Made by a program: the position numbers and the translations under genes | The notes under the pieces: model-generated | Databases searched by the model: none | Told to the model about the DNA's origin: nothing | What the model saw: only the letters and a program-made list of their open reading frames with translations | Shown here: in pieces, positions 17,817 to 26,571 of the stretch | Layout: every line of letters starts with the position of its first letter | Position numbering within the stretch: the first letter of the stretch is position 1 | Source: JBQTGK01 sp052400665 | GTDB taxonomy: Bacteria > Bacteroidota > Bacteroidia > Bacteroidales > Marinifilaceae | Assembly: GCA_052400665.1 (NCBI GenBank) | Contig: JBQTGK010000001.1 | DNA: 64,000 bases | Direction: 5' to 3' (one strand)

Positions 17817-18152
17817 TTATAGTGCTTCTTTTATTTCCAGCAAAAGATCTTTAATTTCCTGTAAACGAGTTACCACAGTAAAATTATTCTCAGTATCTCC
17901 CTTATTCTCTTTCAACTTCAGCTTAGCACCCTTTAAAGTCATTCCTCTTTCTTTCACCAGATGAAAAATTAGGTGAAAATTTTCAATATCTACCTGTGTA
18001 AAAAAGCGATTTCCTTTTTTATTTTTTTTAGGTTTAATAATATCAAATTCTTTTTCCCAAAAACGAATCAAAGAAGTATTTACATCAAACATAGTTGCAA
18101 CTTCTCCAATGGAATAATAAAGTTTCTCTATTTTTTGTTCTTTATAAGGCAC
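17817..18152 (-). CDS. MerR-family transcriptional regulator
   Basis: This 111-aa protein is little more than a winged-helix MerR DNA-binding domain. YYSIGEVATMFDVN forms the first helix-turn-helix, followed by RFWEKEFDIIKPKKN and a basic wing (KKNKKGNRFF), then a short dimerisation helix. It has no effector-binding domain or cysteine cluster, so it is not a metal sensor of the MerR/CueR type. It is the first gene of a likely operon with nif3 and the Zn-ribbon gene. Targets are unknown. Confidence 0.85.
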   Translation of the reverse strand: MPYKEQKIEKLYYSIGEVATMFDVNTSLIRFWEKEFDIIKPKKNKKGNRFFTQVDIENFHLIFHLVKERGMTLKGAKLKLKENKGDTENNFTVVTRLQEIKDLLLEIKEAL

Positions 18153-18233
18153 CCGAATTGATTTTATTGATTCTTAATCCCTTCGTAAAGGGATAATATA
18201 AATATATTGGAATTAAATATTAACTAAAGTAAT

Positions 18234-18275
18234 AAATAAAATGGCACAGAATATGATTTTCTGCGCCATTTTTTA
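18234..18275 (-). terminator. Terminator after the M23 peptidase gene
   Basis: AAAATGGCACAGAA and TTCTGCGCCATTTT pair with one mismatch around a short loop, 27 bases past the M23 stop. On the minus strand the tail is TTTTATTTATT. Confidence 0.8.
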
Positions 18276-18301
18276 TGTTCTCTTATTTTTTACGGGTAAA
18301 A

Positions 18302-19270
18302 CTAATCCATTGTTTGACCGGTATTTTCTGCATAAGCTACCATACTATCGTACTCATCAGAAGTTATATCATTAAAATAGTAATTTATCGGATTTAATGT
18401 TTTTCGATTTTTTCTTACTTCATAGTGCAGGTGAGGTCCGGTTGAAATACCAGTATTACCAAGTTCACCAATAATTTCACCTCTTTTTACTTTTTGTCCT
18501 TTTTTAACTCTGTAACTACTTAGGTGAGCATATAAAGTAGTATATCCATAACCATGATCAATAACAATTTTTTTTCCATAGCCTCTTTCTTTTCTTGCTT
18601 GTTTTACAACTCCATCGCCGGTTGCATAAATAGGAGTACCAATTTTTCCGGTAAAATCCATCCCATCATGAAACTTCTTTGTTTTATAAATTGGGTGAAT
18701 TCTCCAACCATAACCAGCCGATATACGTCCAAAATCTTTAATTGCCAAAGGCATTATTGCTGGAATAGCCGATAACATTTTAAACTTATTCTTAACCATT
18801 ATTTCTACATCGTCGTAGGATTTACTTTGAACATATAATGATTTTGCTACCTGATCAAGTTTTTTTGCCGTAGAAATTACCAAGTCTGAATTTTCCATAT
18901 CCTCGAGTTGCTTGTAGCGATTCACCCCTCCAACACCCGCTTTTCGAATATTAGAATGAATAGGTTCAGCCTCGAATATTACACGATAAAGATTATCATC
19001 ACGTTGTTCCAAATCTGTAAGTACAGTATGAATTTGTTCTAACTCCGCATTTAAACGCTCGTATTGAGTAATAAGCTTTTGATTCTCGCGTTGCAAAGAT
19101 CGTTCTTTTGGAGATCCAAAAAAATAAAACAAAACCACAACCATAGCAATAGCCAATACTGAACTGGAAGCCATGTGTTTAAGGGCATTAATAAAACGAG
19201 TCTTTATATTAACTTCTACCTTCTCGTAGCTAATAGACTCAGGATTAAACTGATACTTCGTCTTCGCCAT
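18302..19270 (-). CDS. M23-family peptidoglycan endopeptidase, membrane-anchored
   Basis: This 322-aa protein has a short cytoplasmic N-terminus, one membrane helix (about 36-51), a coiled-coil stretch (55-95) and a C-terminal LytM/M23 domain. The zinc ligands are complete: His201 and Asp205 in HDGMD, and His282 in the HLH motif (GPHLHYE), with AHL at 249. It should face the periplasm and cut or help control cutting of peptide cross-links. The coiled coil resembles regulators of cell-division amidases, but with an intact metal site it may be active. It is transcribed divergently from alaS. Confidence 0.88.
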   Translation of the reverse strand: MAKTKYQFNPESISYEKVEVNIKTRFINALKHMASSSVLAIAMVVVLFYFFGSPKERSLQRENQKLITQYERLNAELEQIHTVLTDLEQRDDNLYRVIFEAEPIHSNIRKAGVGGVNRYKQLEDMENSDLVISTAKKLDQVAKSLYVQSKSYDDVEIMVKNKFKMLSAIPAIMPLAIKDFGRISAGYGWRIHPIYKTKKFHDGMDFTGKIGTPIYATGDGVVKQARKERGYGKKIVIDHGYGYTTLYAHLSSYRVKKGQKVKRGEIIGELGNTGISTGPHLHYEVRKNRKTLNPINYYFNDITSDEYDSMVAYAENTGQTMD

Positions 19271-19347
19271 GCAATGTTTTTAAGTTAATTTTATAGAAAA
19301 AGGCTAATTTTTTGCTCATTTAAGTCAACAAAATTAAGGAATTAATC

Positions 19348-19355
19348 TAACTTTG
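19348..19355 (+). promoter_or_regulatory. Putative -7 box for alaS
   Basis: TAACTTTG matches TAnnTTTG and lies 45 bases before the preferred alaS ATG. It overlaps the longest open frame, which is a reason to prefer the later start. A -33 element is not clear. Confidence 0.4.
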
Positions 19356-19400
19356 CAAGCTAAGTATCCAAATCTCATCTGTTTAAAACATAATAGACTC

Positions 19401-22034
19401 ATGAATTCAAGCGAAATCAGACAAGCATTTCTGGATTTTTTTAATTCAAAGCAACATAAAATAGTATCATCGGCACCGATGGTTATTAAAGATGATCCTA
19501 CATTAATGTTTACCAATGCAGGAATGAATCAGTTCAAGGACATTTTTCTTGGAAATTCTCCAATTAAATATAGTCGAATTACCAACTCTCAGAAATGCCT
19601 GCGTGTTTCGGGTAAACATAACGATTTAGAAGAGGTAGGTCATGATACCTATCACCACACCATGTTCGAAATGTTAGGGAACTGGTCTTTTGGCGATTAC
19701 TTTAAGAAAGATGCCATTAATTGGGCCTGGGAACTTTTAACCGAAGTATATAAACTTCCTGTTGACAGATTGTATGCCTCTGTTTTTGAAGGCTGTAAAG
19801 ATGACAATTTAGATCGTGATAATGAAGCTGCCGGTTATTGGTTAAAACATCTTCCCGAAGATCACATTATCAATGGAAATAAAAAAGATAATTTTTGGGA
19901 AATGGGAGAAACAGGGCCTTGTGGACCATGTTCTGAAATCCATATTGACTTAAGAAGCGATGAAGAAAGAAAAATTACTGCCGGTAAAGATCTAATTAAT
20001 ATGGATCATCCTCAGGTAATTGAGATTTGGAATCTTGTGTTTATGCAATTTAACCGCAAAGCAGATAGTTCATTAGAAGAGCTTCCTCATCAGCATGTAG
20101 ATACAGGAATGGGCTTTGAGCGATTGTGCATGGCTATGCAGGGAAAAACATCGAACTACGATACTGATGTTTTTCAGCCAATTATACAGGAAATTGCTAA
20201 AATGGGAGGCAAAACTTATGGCGAAAATGAGGAAATTGATATTGCCCTTCGTGTTATCTCCGACCATATTAGAACAATTGCATTTGCAATTACCGACGGA
20301 CAATTACCTTCGAATAACAAAGCAGGATATGTAATTAGAAGAATTCTTCGCAGAGCTGTTCGTTACGGATATACTTTCTTAGGATTTAGAGATCCATTTA
20401 TGTACCGATTAATTCCGGTAATGATTGAAGTAATGGGACAACATTTTCCTGAGCTTATTAAACAACAAAACTTAATTGAAAAAGTTGTTAAGGAAGAAGA
20501 AAACTCTTTCTTAAGAACTTTGGAAAATGGTATTCGTTTGCTTGATCAGATTATTGAAAAAACAAAAGCAGACAATTATAAGGTGATTCCGGGTAAACTG
20601 GCTTTTGAACTTTACGATACTTATGGTTTTCCTTTAGATTTAACCGAATTGATTTTAAAGGAACAAGATTTGGTCGTAAACCGTAAAGAGTTTAATACCG
20701 AAATGGAAGCTCAAAAAAGTCGTTCCCGTTCTGCAACATCTATAGATACAGGCGACTGGGTTGAAATATTAAAAGACGATGTAGAAGAATTTGTTGGATA
20801 CGATTACACTACAACCGATGTTAGAATTACCCGATACAGAAAAATAACAAGTAAAGGAAAAGACTTGTTTCAATTGGTATTCAACATCACTCCTTTTTAT
20901 GGAGAAAGTGGTGGACAAGTTGGAGATACCGGTTTTTTGGAAGCAAATGGAGAAAAAATCTCTATTATAGATACCAAAAAAGAGAATGGATTAATTGTTC
21001 ACATTACAAAAGAGTTGCCTAAAGATCCAACAGCAAATTTTAAAGCCGTTGTTAGTTTCAGCAAAAGAACTTTAACTGCAAATAATCACACGGCTACTCA
21101 CTTAATGCATCATGCACTTCGCGAAATTTTAGGCGAACATGTTGAGCAAAAAGGTTCATTGGTTAATCCTGATCATTTGCGTTTTGACTTTTCTCACTTT
21201 CAGAAAGTTAGCGAAGAGGAAATTGCAAAAATAGAATCCATCGTAAATAAAAAGATAAGAGAGAATATTGCCATTGAAATAAAAAACAACATACCAATGG
21301 CCGAGGCGGTTAATATGGGCGCAATGGCATTGTTTGGTGAAAAATATGGCGATCTGGTTCGTGTAATCAAATTTAACGATTCTGTTGAGTTATGTGGTGG
21401 TACTCACGTAAAAGCAACCGGACAAATTGGCTTGTTTAAAATCATTTCGGAAGGAGCAATTTCGGCTGGTGTTAGGCGAATTGAAGCTATTACAGCTGAT
21501 AAAGCTGAACAATATATTAACGATAAGCTAAATACTTTACGCGAGATTGAAAGAATTTTTAAAACAAATAAAAATCTGATTAAGAATATCTCCGATTTAA
21601 TTTCTGAAAATTCTGATATTAAAAAAGATTTAGAGGTTTTCAGAAAAGATCAGCTAAAAATTGCCAAGAATAGTTTGAAAGGAAACATCTCGGTAATTAA
21701 AGATGTGAATTTTATTACAGAAGCACTCGACGTTCAAAATGCCTCTGATTTAAAAGATATAGCTTTTCAGTTGAAAGGTGAAGTTGAGAATTTAGTATTT
21801 ATTTCGGGAGCAGATTTAGGTGGTAAAGCAAATCTTACCATTATGATTTCTGATAATCTGGTAAAAGAATACGATTTAAATGCTGGAGCAATTGTTCGGG
21901 AAGCTGCCAAAGAGATAAAAGGTGGAGGCGGTGGTCAGGCTTTCTTTGCATCGGCCGGAGGTAAAGATCCGAAAGGACTGGAGCAGGCAATTGATAAAGC
22001 CAAAAAAATGATACTTCATAAGATAGAAGAATAA
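19401..22034 (+). CDS. alaS: Alanyl-tRNA synthetase
   Basis: This 877-aa enzyme charges tRNA-Ala with alanine. The class II catalytic core is N-terminal (TNAGMNQFKDIFLG, then GHDTYHHTMFEMLGNWSFGDYF). The editing domain follows, with the zinc motif HTATHLMHHALRE and the later cysteine-histidine pair in LCGGTHV. A C-Ala oligomerisation domain ends in a glycine-rich stretch (KGGGGGQAFFASAGG). I start it at 19401 (MNSSEIRQ), the usual N-terminus. The 16 residues before it overlap the probable promoter. Confidence 0.96.
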   Translation: MNSSEIRQAFLDFFNSKQHKIVSSAPMVIKDDPTLMFTNAGMNQFKDIFLGNSPIKYSRITNSQKCLRVSGKHNDLEEVGHDTYHHTMFEMLGNWSFGDYFKKDAINWAWELLTEVYKLPVDRLYASVFEGCKDDNLDRDNEAAGYWLKHLPEDHIINGNKKDNFWEMGETGPCGPCSEIHIDLRSDEERKITAGKDLINMDHPQVIEIWNLVFMQFNRKADSSLEELPHQHVDTGMGFERLCMAMQGKTSNYDTDVFQPIIQEIAKMGGKTYGENEEIDIALRVISDHIRTIAFAITDGQLPSNNKAGYVIRRILRRAVRYGYTFLGFRDPFMYRLIPVMIEVMGQHFPELIKQQNLIEKVVKEEENSFLRTLENGIRLLDQIIEKTKADNYKVIPGKLAFELYDTYGFPLDLTELILKEQDLVVNRKEFNTEMEAQKSRSRSATSIDTGDWVEILKDDVEEFVGYDYTTTDVRITRYRKITSKGKDLFQLVFNITPFYGESGGQVGDTGFLEANGEKISIIDTKKENGLIVHITKELPKDPTANFKAVVSFSKRTLTANNHTATHLMHHALREILGEHVEQKGSLVNPDHLRFDFSHFQKVSEEEIAKIESIVNKKIRENIAIEIKNNIPMAEAVNMGAMALFGEKYGDLVRVIKFNDSVELCGGTHVKATGQIGLFKIISEGAISAGVRRIEAITADKAEQYINDKLNTLREIERIFKTNKNLIKNISDLISENSDIKKDLEVFRKDQLKIAKNSLKGNISVIKDVNFITEALDVQNASDLKDIAFQLKGEVENLVFISGADLGGKANLTIMISDNLVKEYDLNAGAIVREAAKEIKGGGGGQAFFASAGGKDPKGLEQAIDKAKKMILHKIEE

Positions 22035-22053
22035 CATTTTAGCTACTAACATA

Positions 22054-22088
22054 AAAAACGCCGTTTCGAACTGAAACGGCGTTTTTCA
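22054..22088. terminator. Bidirectional terminator alaS / ccsA
   Basis: AAAAACGCCGTTTC and GAAACGGCGTTTTT form a perfect 14-bp stem with a 5-base loop and T-runs on both strands, between the convergent alaS and ccsA genes. Confidence 0.92.
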
Positions 22089-22099
22089 TATCCTTTTAT

Positions 22100-22909
22100 T
22101 TATGGCTGCTGATTATAAGTATGAACACTAAATTGTGCCGATGGTAGATAATTTACTCCGAACCAGCATATCAATAGTATCACGAAAGCAAATGCCAATA
22201 TCCATAAAGAAGAAATGTATTTAGATGGCATCTGGTACCTTCTGTGTATGTAAACTAAGTAACCCATCCATGTAATAAAGGCCCAGGTTTCTTTCGGATC
22301 CCAGGTCCAATAATGTCCCCAGGCCTCTTTCGCCCACAAAGCGCCAAAAAGTAGTCCGAGCGTTAAAAATGCAAAACCCAAATAAACTAAATTATCGGCT
22401 ACAAACATTAAATTCTTATCGAACTTGTCTTTTTTAAGTTGATATAATCCGTAAATAGCAACCAAAGTTGATGCCGCCAAAAACGCATAAGAAATAATAT
22501 AAACTACCACATGAGGAACAAACCATGGACTTTGCAGCGCAGGCATTAATGTCTTAGAAAAATTATCAGGACTTAGATAATTCACAAACAAAAATAAGAG
22601 CGACATTAATAAGCAATAATACAACATCCATAAGTATCGCCAACGATAATAGGTTATTAATCCAATAATGGATATAAATAAAGAATACCACAATCGGGTT
22701 TCGCCAAGGGTTCTCATTGGTGGACGCTCTAAAACTGTCCACAAAAAACCAATAAAAAACGCAATGCTTACTATCCCAACTACAACCAATATATTTCTTA
22801 ATAATTCCTTTTTAGGAAGTAAAGCTGCCGTTAACCAACTTACCGAGCTAAGTGCTGCAGCTAGCAAAAAATAATTCCAAATCATCATACTCAATTTATA
22901 GTTACCCAT
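22100..22909 (-). CDS. ccsA: Cytochrome c biogenesis protein CcsA (haem-handling subunit)
   Basis: This 269-aa polytopic membrane protein has the tryptophan-rich WWD haem-binding motif (WGHYWTWDPKETWAF). Together with ResB/CcsB it forms the System II synthetase, which carries haem across the membrane and attaches it to CxxCH cysteines outside. It starts 15 bases after the resB gene ends. With resB it sits just downstream of nrfHA, which encode nine haem-binding motifs between them. A second, fused CcsBA lies at 28.4 kb. This split pair is therefore likely to serve NrfH/NrfA, perhaps the unusual CxxCK site. Confidence 0.9.
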   Translation of the reverse strand: MGNYKLSMMIWNYFLLAAALSSVSWLTAALLPKKELLRNILVVVGIVSIAFFIGFLWTVLERPPMRTLGETRLWYSLFISIIGLITYYRWRYLWMLYYCLLMSLLFLFVNYLSPDNFSKTLMPALQSPWFVPHVVVYIISYAFLAASTLVAIYGLYQLKKDKFDKNLMFVADNLVYLGFAFLTLGLLFGALWAKEAWGHYWTWDPKETWAFITWMGYLVYIHRRYQMPSKYISSLWILAFAFVILLICWFGVNYLPSAQFSVHTYNQQP

Positions 22910-22924
22910 TAACAGTTATTAATA

Positions 22925-24160
22925 TTACTTACTGCTAATTTTTACTTTGTTTCCTCTCCAAAACATATAAACAGCACCTATCATCATCATAAAAATCCCG
23001 ATGTACACATATATTTGCCATGGATCTTTTACAGCTTCAACAACACTTAAAGTAGAGTATTTACCCATTGTCTCATTGTAGCTTAATTGATAAATTTTCC
23101 ATCCATTAACCGAGTGTGGCTTATTTACTTCTAAAACGAGATCTTCTTTCGATCCGTCGGGCGTAAATATGGTTACCTCCGATGAGAACTTTTGGGGTTC
23201 AGGAACAGTCATTAATAAAGAATATTCATCGTTTAGCTTTAACGATTCATGAGGACGATTAAAACTACCACATGATATCCATCCGGATATGGTATCTTTT
23301 AAACTTGTAACCCTAACTTTTGCCGCCGGAGCTGCTCCTAAATCGTGCAAAGAATAGTATCTATCTCCTGCTCTTCCCGAGGATAAAATAAACTCCTTAA
23401 TTTGTATTGTCCAGCTATGCAACTTACAAGTCAAACTATCTTCTATCATTATCATCGATGGCTTGCTTGCTTCATAAAGCTTGCCCGATACATTTTCTAC
23501 CACTGCCAATTTAGGGTGGAATTCCTCAATCTGAAAATCGTTAAGCTTAATTGCTAATGGAAGCTCGTAATAATGTCCTTTCTCATCATAGGCTTTCCAC
23601 TCCGTTTTATTCTCATACAAATCCATTTTAAGACGAATCAAATCTCCAGAACCCATGCCGGCCGCAAATACAGTAATCCATAATCCTAAATGACTACATA
23701 TCAAACCCCAGTTTTTTATTTTAAATGGAAAACTTTTACGCAAAATTACAAGCGCTAATACCAGTAACAAATAAAAATTTACCAACAAAAAAGGCCAGGA
23801 TGTAGTTAACTTATTTAAGCTTAATTTTGTAATAAAATTTTCATCTTGCATTGATACCTGTGGCGTAAGACCCATTATTATAACCAAAAATGTAAGCACA
23901 GACATTGCAGCAAGTGATGCCGGAATACCCGATAAAAAAAGAAATACTTTTTTCTTTCGTATGAAAAAATAAAGCAAAACAATACAAATCAAAAATCCAG
24001 CACCTAAATTCACATTCAGTGGATATCGAATTTGAACAGCAGACGATGATTGGATAGTTAACTCTAGAAGGAATCCAATAAACAATAAGCCAAAAGCAAT
24101 TAGAAAAGCTTCGACATATCCCCAGGGTGTATGCCAGAGCGGTTTAGTGGTTTTATTCAT
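22925..24160 (-). CDS. ccsB: ResB/CcsB-like cytochrome c biogenesis protein
   Basis: This 411-aa membrane protein has about four transmembrane segments and a large extracytoplasmic part (roughly residues 170-370). It ends with a final membrane helix and a short basic tail. The stretches NGWKIYQLSYN and WQIYVYIGIFMMMIGAVY are typical of ResB/Ccs1. It is expected to bind the apocytochrome and hold haem iron reduced for CcsA. It starts 248 bases after nrfA, beyond a terminator, so it may have its own promoter or depend on read-through. Confidence 0.85.
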   Translation of the reverse strand: MNKTTKPLWHTPWGYVEAFLIAFGLLFIGFLLELTIQSSSAVQIRYPLNVNLGAGFLICIVLLYFFIRKKKVFLFLSGIPASLAAMSVLTFLVIIMGLTPQVSMQDENFITKLSLNKLTTSWPFLLVNFYLLLVLALVILRKSFPFKIKNWGLICSHLGLWITVFAAGMGSGDLIRLKMDLYENKTEWKAYDEKGHYYELPLAIKLNDFQIEEFHPKLAVVENVSGKLYEASKPSMIMIEDSLTCKLHSWTIQIKEFILSSGRAGDRYYSLHDLGAAPAAKVRVTSLKDTISGWISCGSFNRPHESLKLNDEYSLLMTVPEPQKFSSEVTIFTPDGSKEDLVLEVNKPHSVNGWKIYQLSYNETMGKYSTLSVVEAVKDPWQIYVYIGIFMMMIGAVYMFWRGNKVKISSK

Positions 24161-24349
24161 TTAATTATAATTTGTTTTTGTAAGATGCGAATGAAAATTT
24201 AACATGAGTTTATTTAGGATCTAAAGTATTCAGGATAAATTTAAAAATCACTCTTTTCCGGTACTATTAAAATTGCAACACTTTTTCTGAATTCAAACAA
24301 TGAATCATGATTATTTAAATTCAAACACTTTTAAATAATTTTGTTAGTA

Positions 24350-24378
24350 AAAAATATGCCGTCCAATATGGACGGCAC
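24350..24378 (-). terminator. Terminator after nrfA
   Basis: GTGCCGTCC and GGACGGCAT pair (7-bp core GCCGTCC/GGACGGC, loop of five) on the minus strand and run into TATTTTTTAC. It lies 31 bases past the nrfA stop and separates nrfHA from resB-ccsA. Confidence 0.82.
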
Positions 24379-24408
24379 ATTTGAACCTATAATTTAAACT
24401 CTAATAAA

Positions 24409-25920
24409 TTACAATTTTACCTGATAAGTTGCTTCACGTTCTTTCGCTTTTTTCTCCCACTCAGGAATAAGATTTTTCTTAAATTCTTCTTTCTCCTGAT
24501 TTAATTTATCCATGTCCAGACCAATAAATTTCTGAGCTTTTGCCTTAGTTGCAATATCTGGATAAACTACTTCTTCGTTAAAGCCATACTTCGCAAATAT
24601 TCTAGCTAAAGAAATTCTTGCCTCTTGAGCACTAACGATACCTGTAGAAATTACACGTCCAATTTCTGTAGGCGCGTGAAACGATCCACCATGAGAAGCC
24701 GCCGCATAATCCCAACGCCATTGTCCGTGACGAATACCCATTAACACAGGCTTCATTTCATCTTCTGTAGCTCCTAAATCCCAAGCTTTCTTAGCCTCAA
24801 CATGAGCACGCACTAGTAATTCCTCTAACTTATCACGATTTTCGATAATCTGATCCTGACGAGTATAAACGTTCTGAATTAACTTATCAGTCTCTTCGCG
24901 GTGACAAACCTGACATGAATTAGAAACGTTATTCAAAGGAGACTGAATGTGATGATCCGTAAATTTCTGTCCACCTTCCGATTTATAAGGCATGTGACAA
25001 TCGGCACAAGAAACACCACGATCGGCATGAATTCCTTTCATATAAATTTCGTAACCTGGATGTTGAGCTTTTAACATTGGAGCCTTACTTAATTTATGAG
25101 TCCAGTCGCTAAACTCAATTTCATCGTAATATTCTTCCATTGCCTCAACAGTAGTTCCTTTGTCCCAAGGTAAAGTTAAATAGTTAGCTCCTTCAACACG
25201 TTTTTTATCAAAATAATACTCAACATGACACTGAGCACATACCAAAGAGCGCATTTCCTGATGAGTTGCTTTACTAATATCTTTTCCCTGACGCTCGAAT
25301 GCTTCGATTAAGGCCGGACGAGAAATTCTTAAATTCATGGTTTCAGCATCATGACAATCAGCACATCCAATAGGATTTACAATTTCATGACCTTTTCCAG
25401 CCCATTTTCCTTTATAAAATTCAGCCACTCCAATTTCATTCATCAAGCGTGGCACATCAGGACCTTTACAAGTCCAACATGTTGATGGCATTGGTCCGTC
25501 ATTTTCATTTGTAGGTCCACCGGTGCGTAAGATATTTCTTACATCTTCAACTGCATAATAATGACCTCGCCCTTGATTATATTCTTTTGAAAAACCATAC
25601 CCAGCCCAAAGAACAACCAGACGAGGATCAACCTCTAGCATATCAATCATTCCACTACCGTTATACTTACTATAAAAAGAAGTATCCGCAGTTTGATAAT
25701 AAGATTGATATTCTCTTGGGAAATTTTCACCCCAAACTTCATTACGCGGCTCCCATTGGTCATATTTCACTTCCGGAATATATGCGTATACCGACTCTGC
25801 GCGGCGCTCCATAATCGATGAAGCTAACAAGCCAAGCAGAAAAACAACCACCAAGGTAATAAGGAAGATTGCCCACCCCAACATTGGTTTTTTGCCTATA
25901 GATTCTTGTATTGGTTTCAT
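24409..25920 (-). CDS. nrfA: Cytochrome c nitrite reductase NrfA (pentahaem)
   Basis: This 503-aa enzyme reduces nitrite to ammonium with six electrons. The active-site haem motif CWTCK is at 148-152, and four CxxCH motifs lie at 186-190, 228-232, 305-309 and 336-340, the full NrfA set. An N-terminal hydrophobic helix (about 15-36) may anchor it or act as signal. Conserved stretches such as RGVSCADCHMPY and ADTSFYSKYNG agree. It starts 19 bases after nrfH, its membrane quinol-oxidising partner, and is preceded by a porin gene in the same operon. Confidence 0.97.
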   Translation of the reverse strand: MKPIQESIGKKPMLGWAIFLITLVVVFLLGLLASSIMERRAESVYAYIPEVKYDQWEPRNEVWGENFPREYQSYYQTADTSFYSKYNGSGMIDMLEVDPRLVVLWAGYGFSKEYNQGRGHYYAVEDVRNILRTGGPTNENDGPMPSTCWTCKGPDVPRLMNEIGVAEFYKGKWAGKGHEIVNPIGCADCHDAETMNLRISRPALIEAFERQGKDISKATHQEMRSLVCAQCHVEYYFDKKRVEGANYLTLPWDKGTTVEAMEEYYDEIEFSDWTHKLSKAPMLKAQHPGYEIYMKGIHADRGVSCADCHMPYKSEGGQKFTDHHIQSPLNNVSNSCQVCHREETDKLIQNVYTRQDQIIENRDKLEELLVRAHVEAKKAWDLGATEDEMKPVLMGIRHGQWRWDYAAASHGGSFHAPTEIGRVISTGIVSAQEARISLARIFAKYGFNEEVVYPDIATKAKAQKFIGLDMDKLNQEKEEFKKNLIPEWEKKAKEREATYQVKL

Positions 25921-25939
25921 AGTATATTTAGTTTAAGTT

Positions 25940-26539
25940 TTATTCGTTTTCTACTTTAGATTCTTTCATGTATTCCTGCAGCCACTCTGGTACAGGGCTT
26001 TCGGGAAGAGGAACTCTTGCGTTTGGAACACTCGATAAACTGTTAACTCTACCATGAGGAACTTCTCTATGGCACTCCCAACATACTCTATCCTGAGTAC
26101 TATGAGCATGGTTTGGCACTCTTGATGCCAGTTTTGGGTCTGTTAATTGCTGACTGTGACAACGGACGCAGTTATTATGAACTACCTCTTTGCCTTCCTC
26201 CAGAATGAAGATTACCTCAGGCTCCATTCTTAACGCAAACATACTAGCATGACGCAATCCGTCTTTAGCCTTAAAATAATATTTATTGAAGACATTATTG
26301 TGCGGTACATGGCAATCGTTACATGTTGCAACTTCGCGATGCGAACTATGGCCCCAGGTAGCATACTGAGGAGCCATAACATGACAATTTACACAGGTTT
26401 CGGGAGCATCGGAAAGGTAAGACGCTGCTTTAGATAAATAAAGTACGTAAAATCCCAATCCAAAGAAAATCCCAAGCGCTACATAAACCGGAAATTTCCA
26501 TTTAGGAGGTGGTGTTAATAATTTGAATAGTTTTCTCAT
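25940..26539 (-). CDS. nrfH: Cytochrome c nitrite reductase small subunit NrfH (tetrahaem)
   Basis: This 199-aa NapC/NirT-family protein has one membrane helix (about 17-37) and four haem motifs: CVNCH 49-53, CNDCH 73-77, CVRCH 124-128 and CWECH 153-157. It oxidises menaquinol and passes electrons to NrfA. The tail after the fourth haem is longer than in the shortest homologues. It sits 32 bases after the porin gene and 19 before nrfA, giving a porin-nrfH-nrfA operon. Confidence 0.95.
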   Translation of the reverse strand: MRKLFKLLTPPPKWKFPVYVALGIFFGLGFYVLYLSKAASYLSDAPETCVNCHVMAPQYATWGHSSHREVATCNDCHVPHNNVFNKYYFKAKDGLRHASMFALRMEPEVIFILEEGKEVVHNNCVRCHSQQLTDPKLASRVPNHAHSTQDRVCWECHREVPHGRVNSLSSVPNARVPLPESPVPEWLQEYMKESKVENE

Positions 26540-26571
26540 TAGCCAAAGTTTAGATGTGTGGGATTTGCTTA

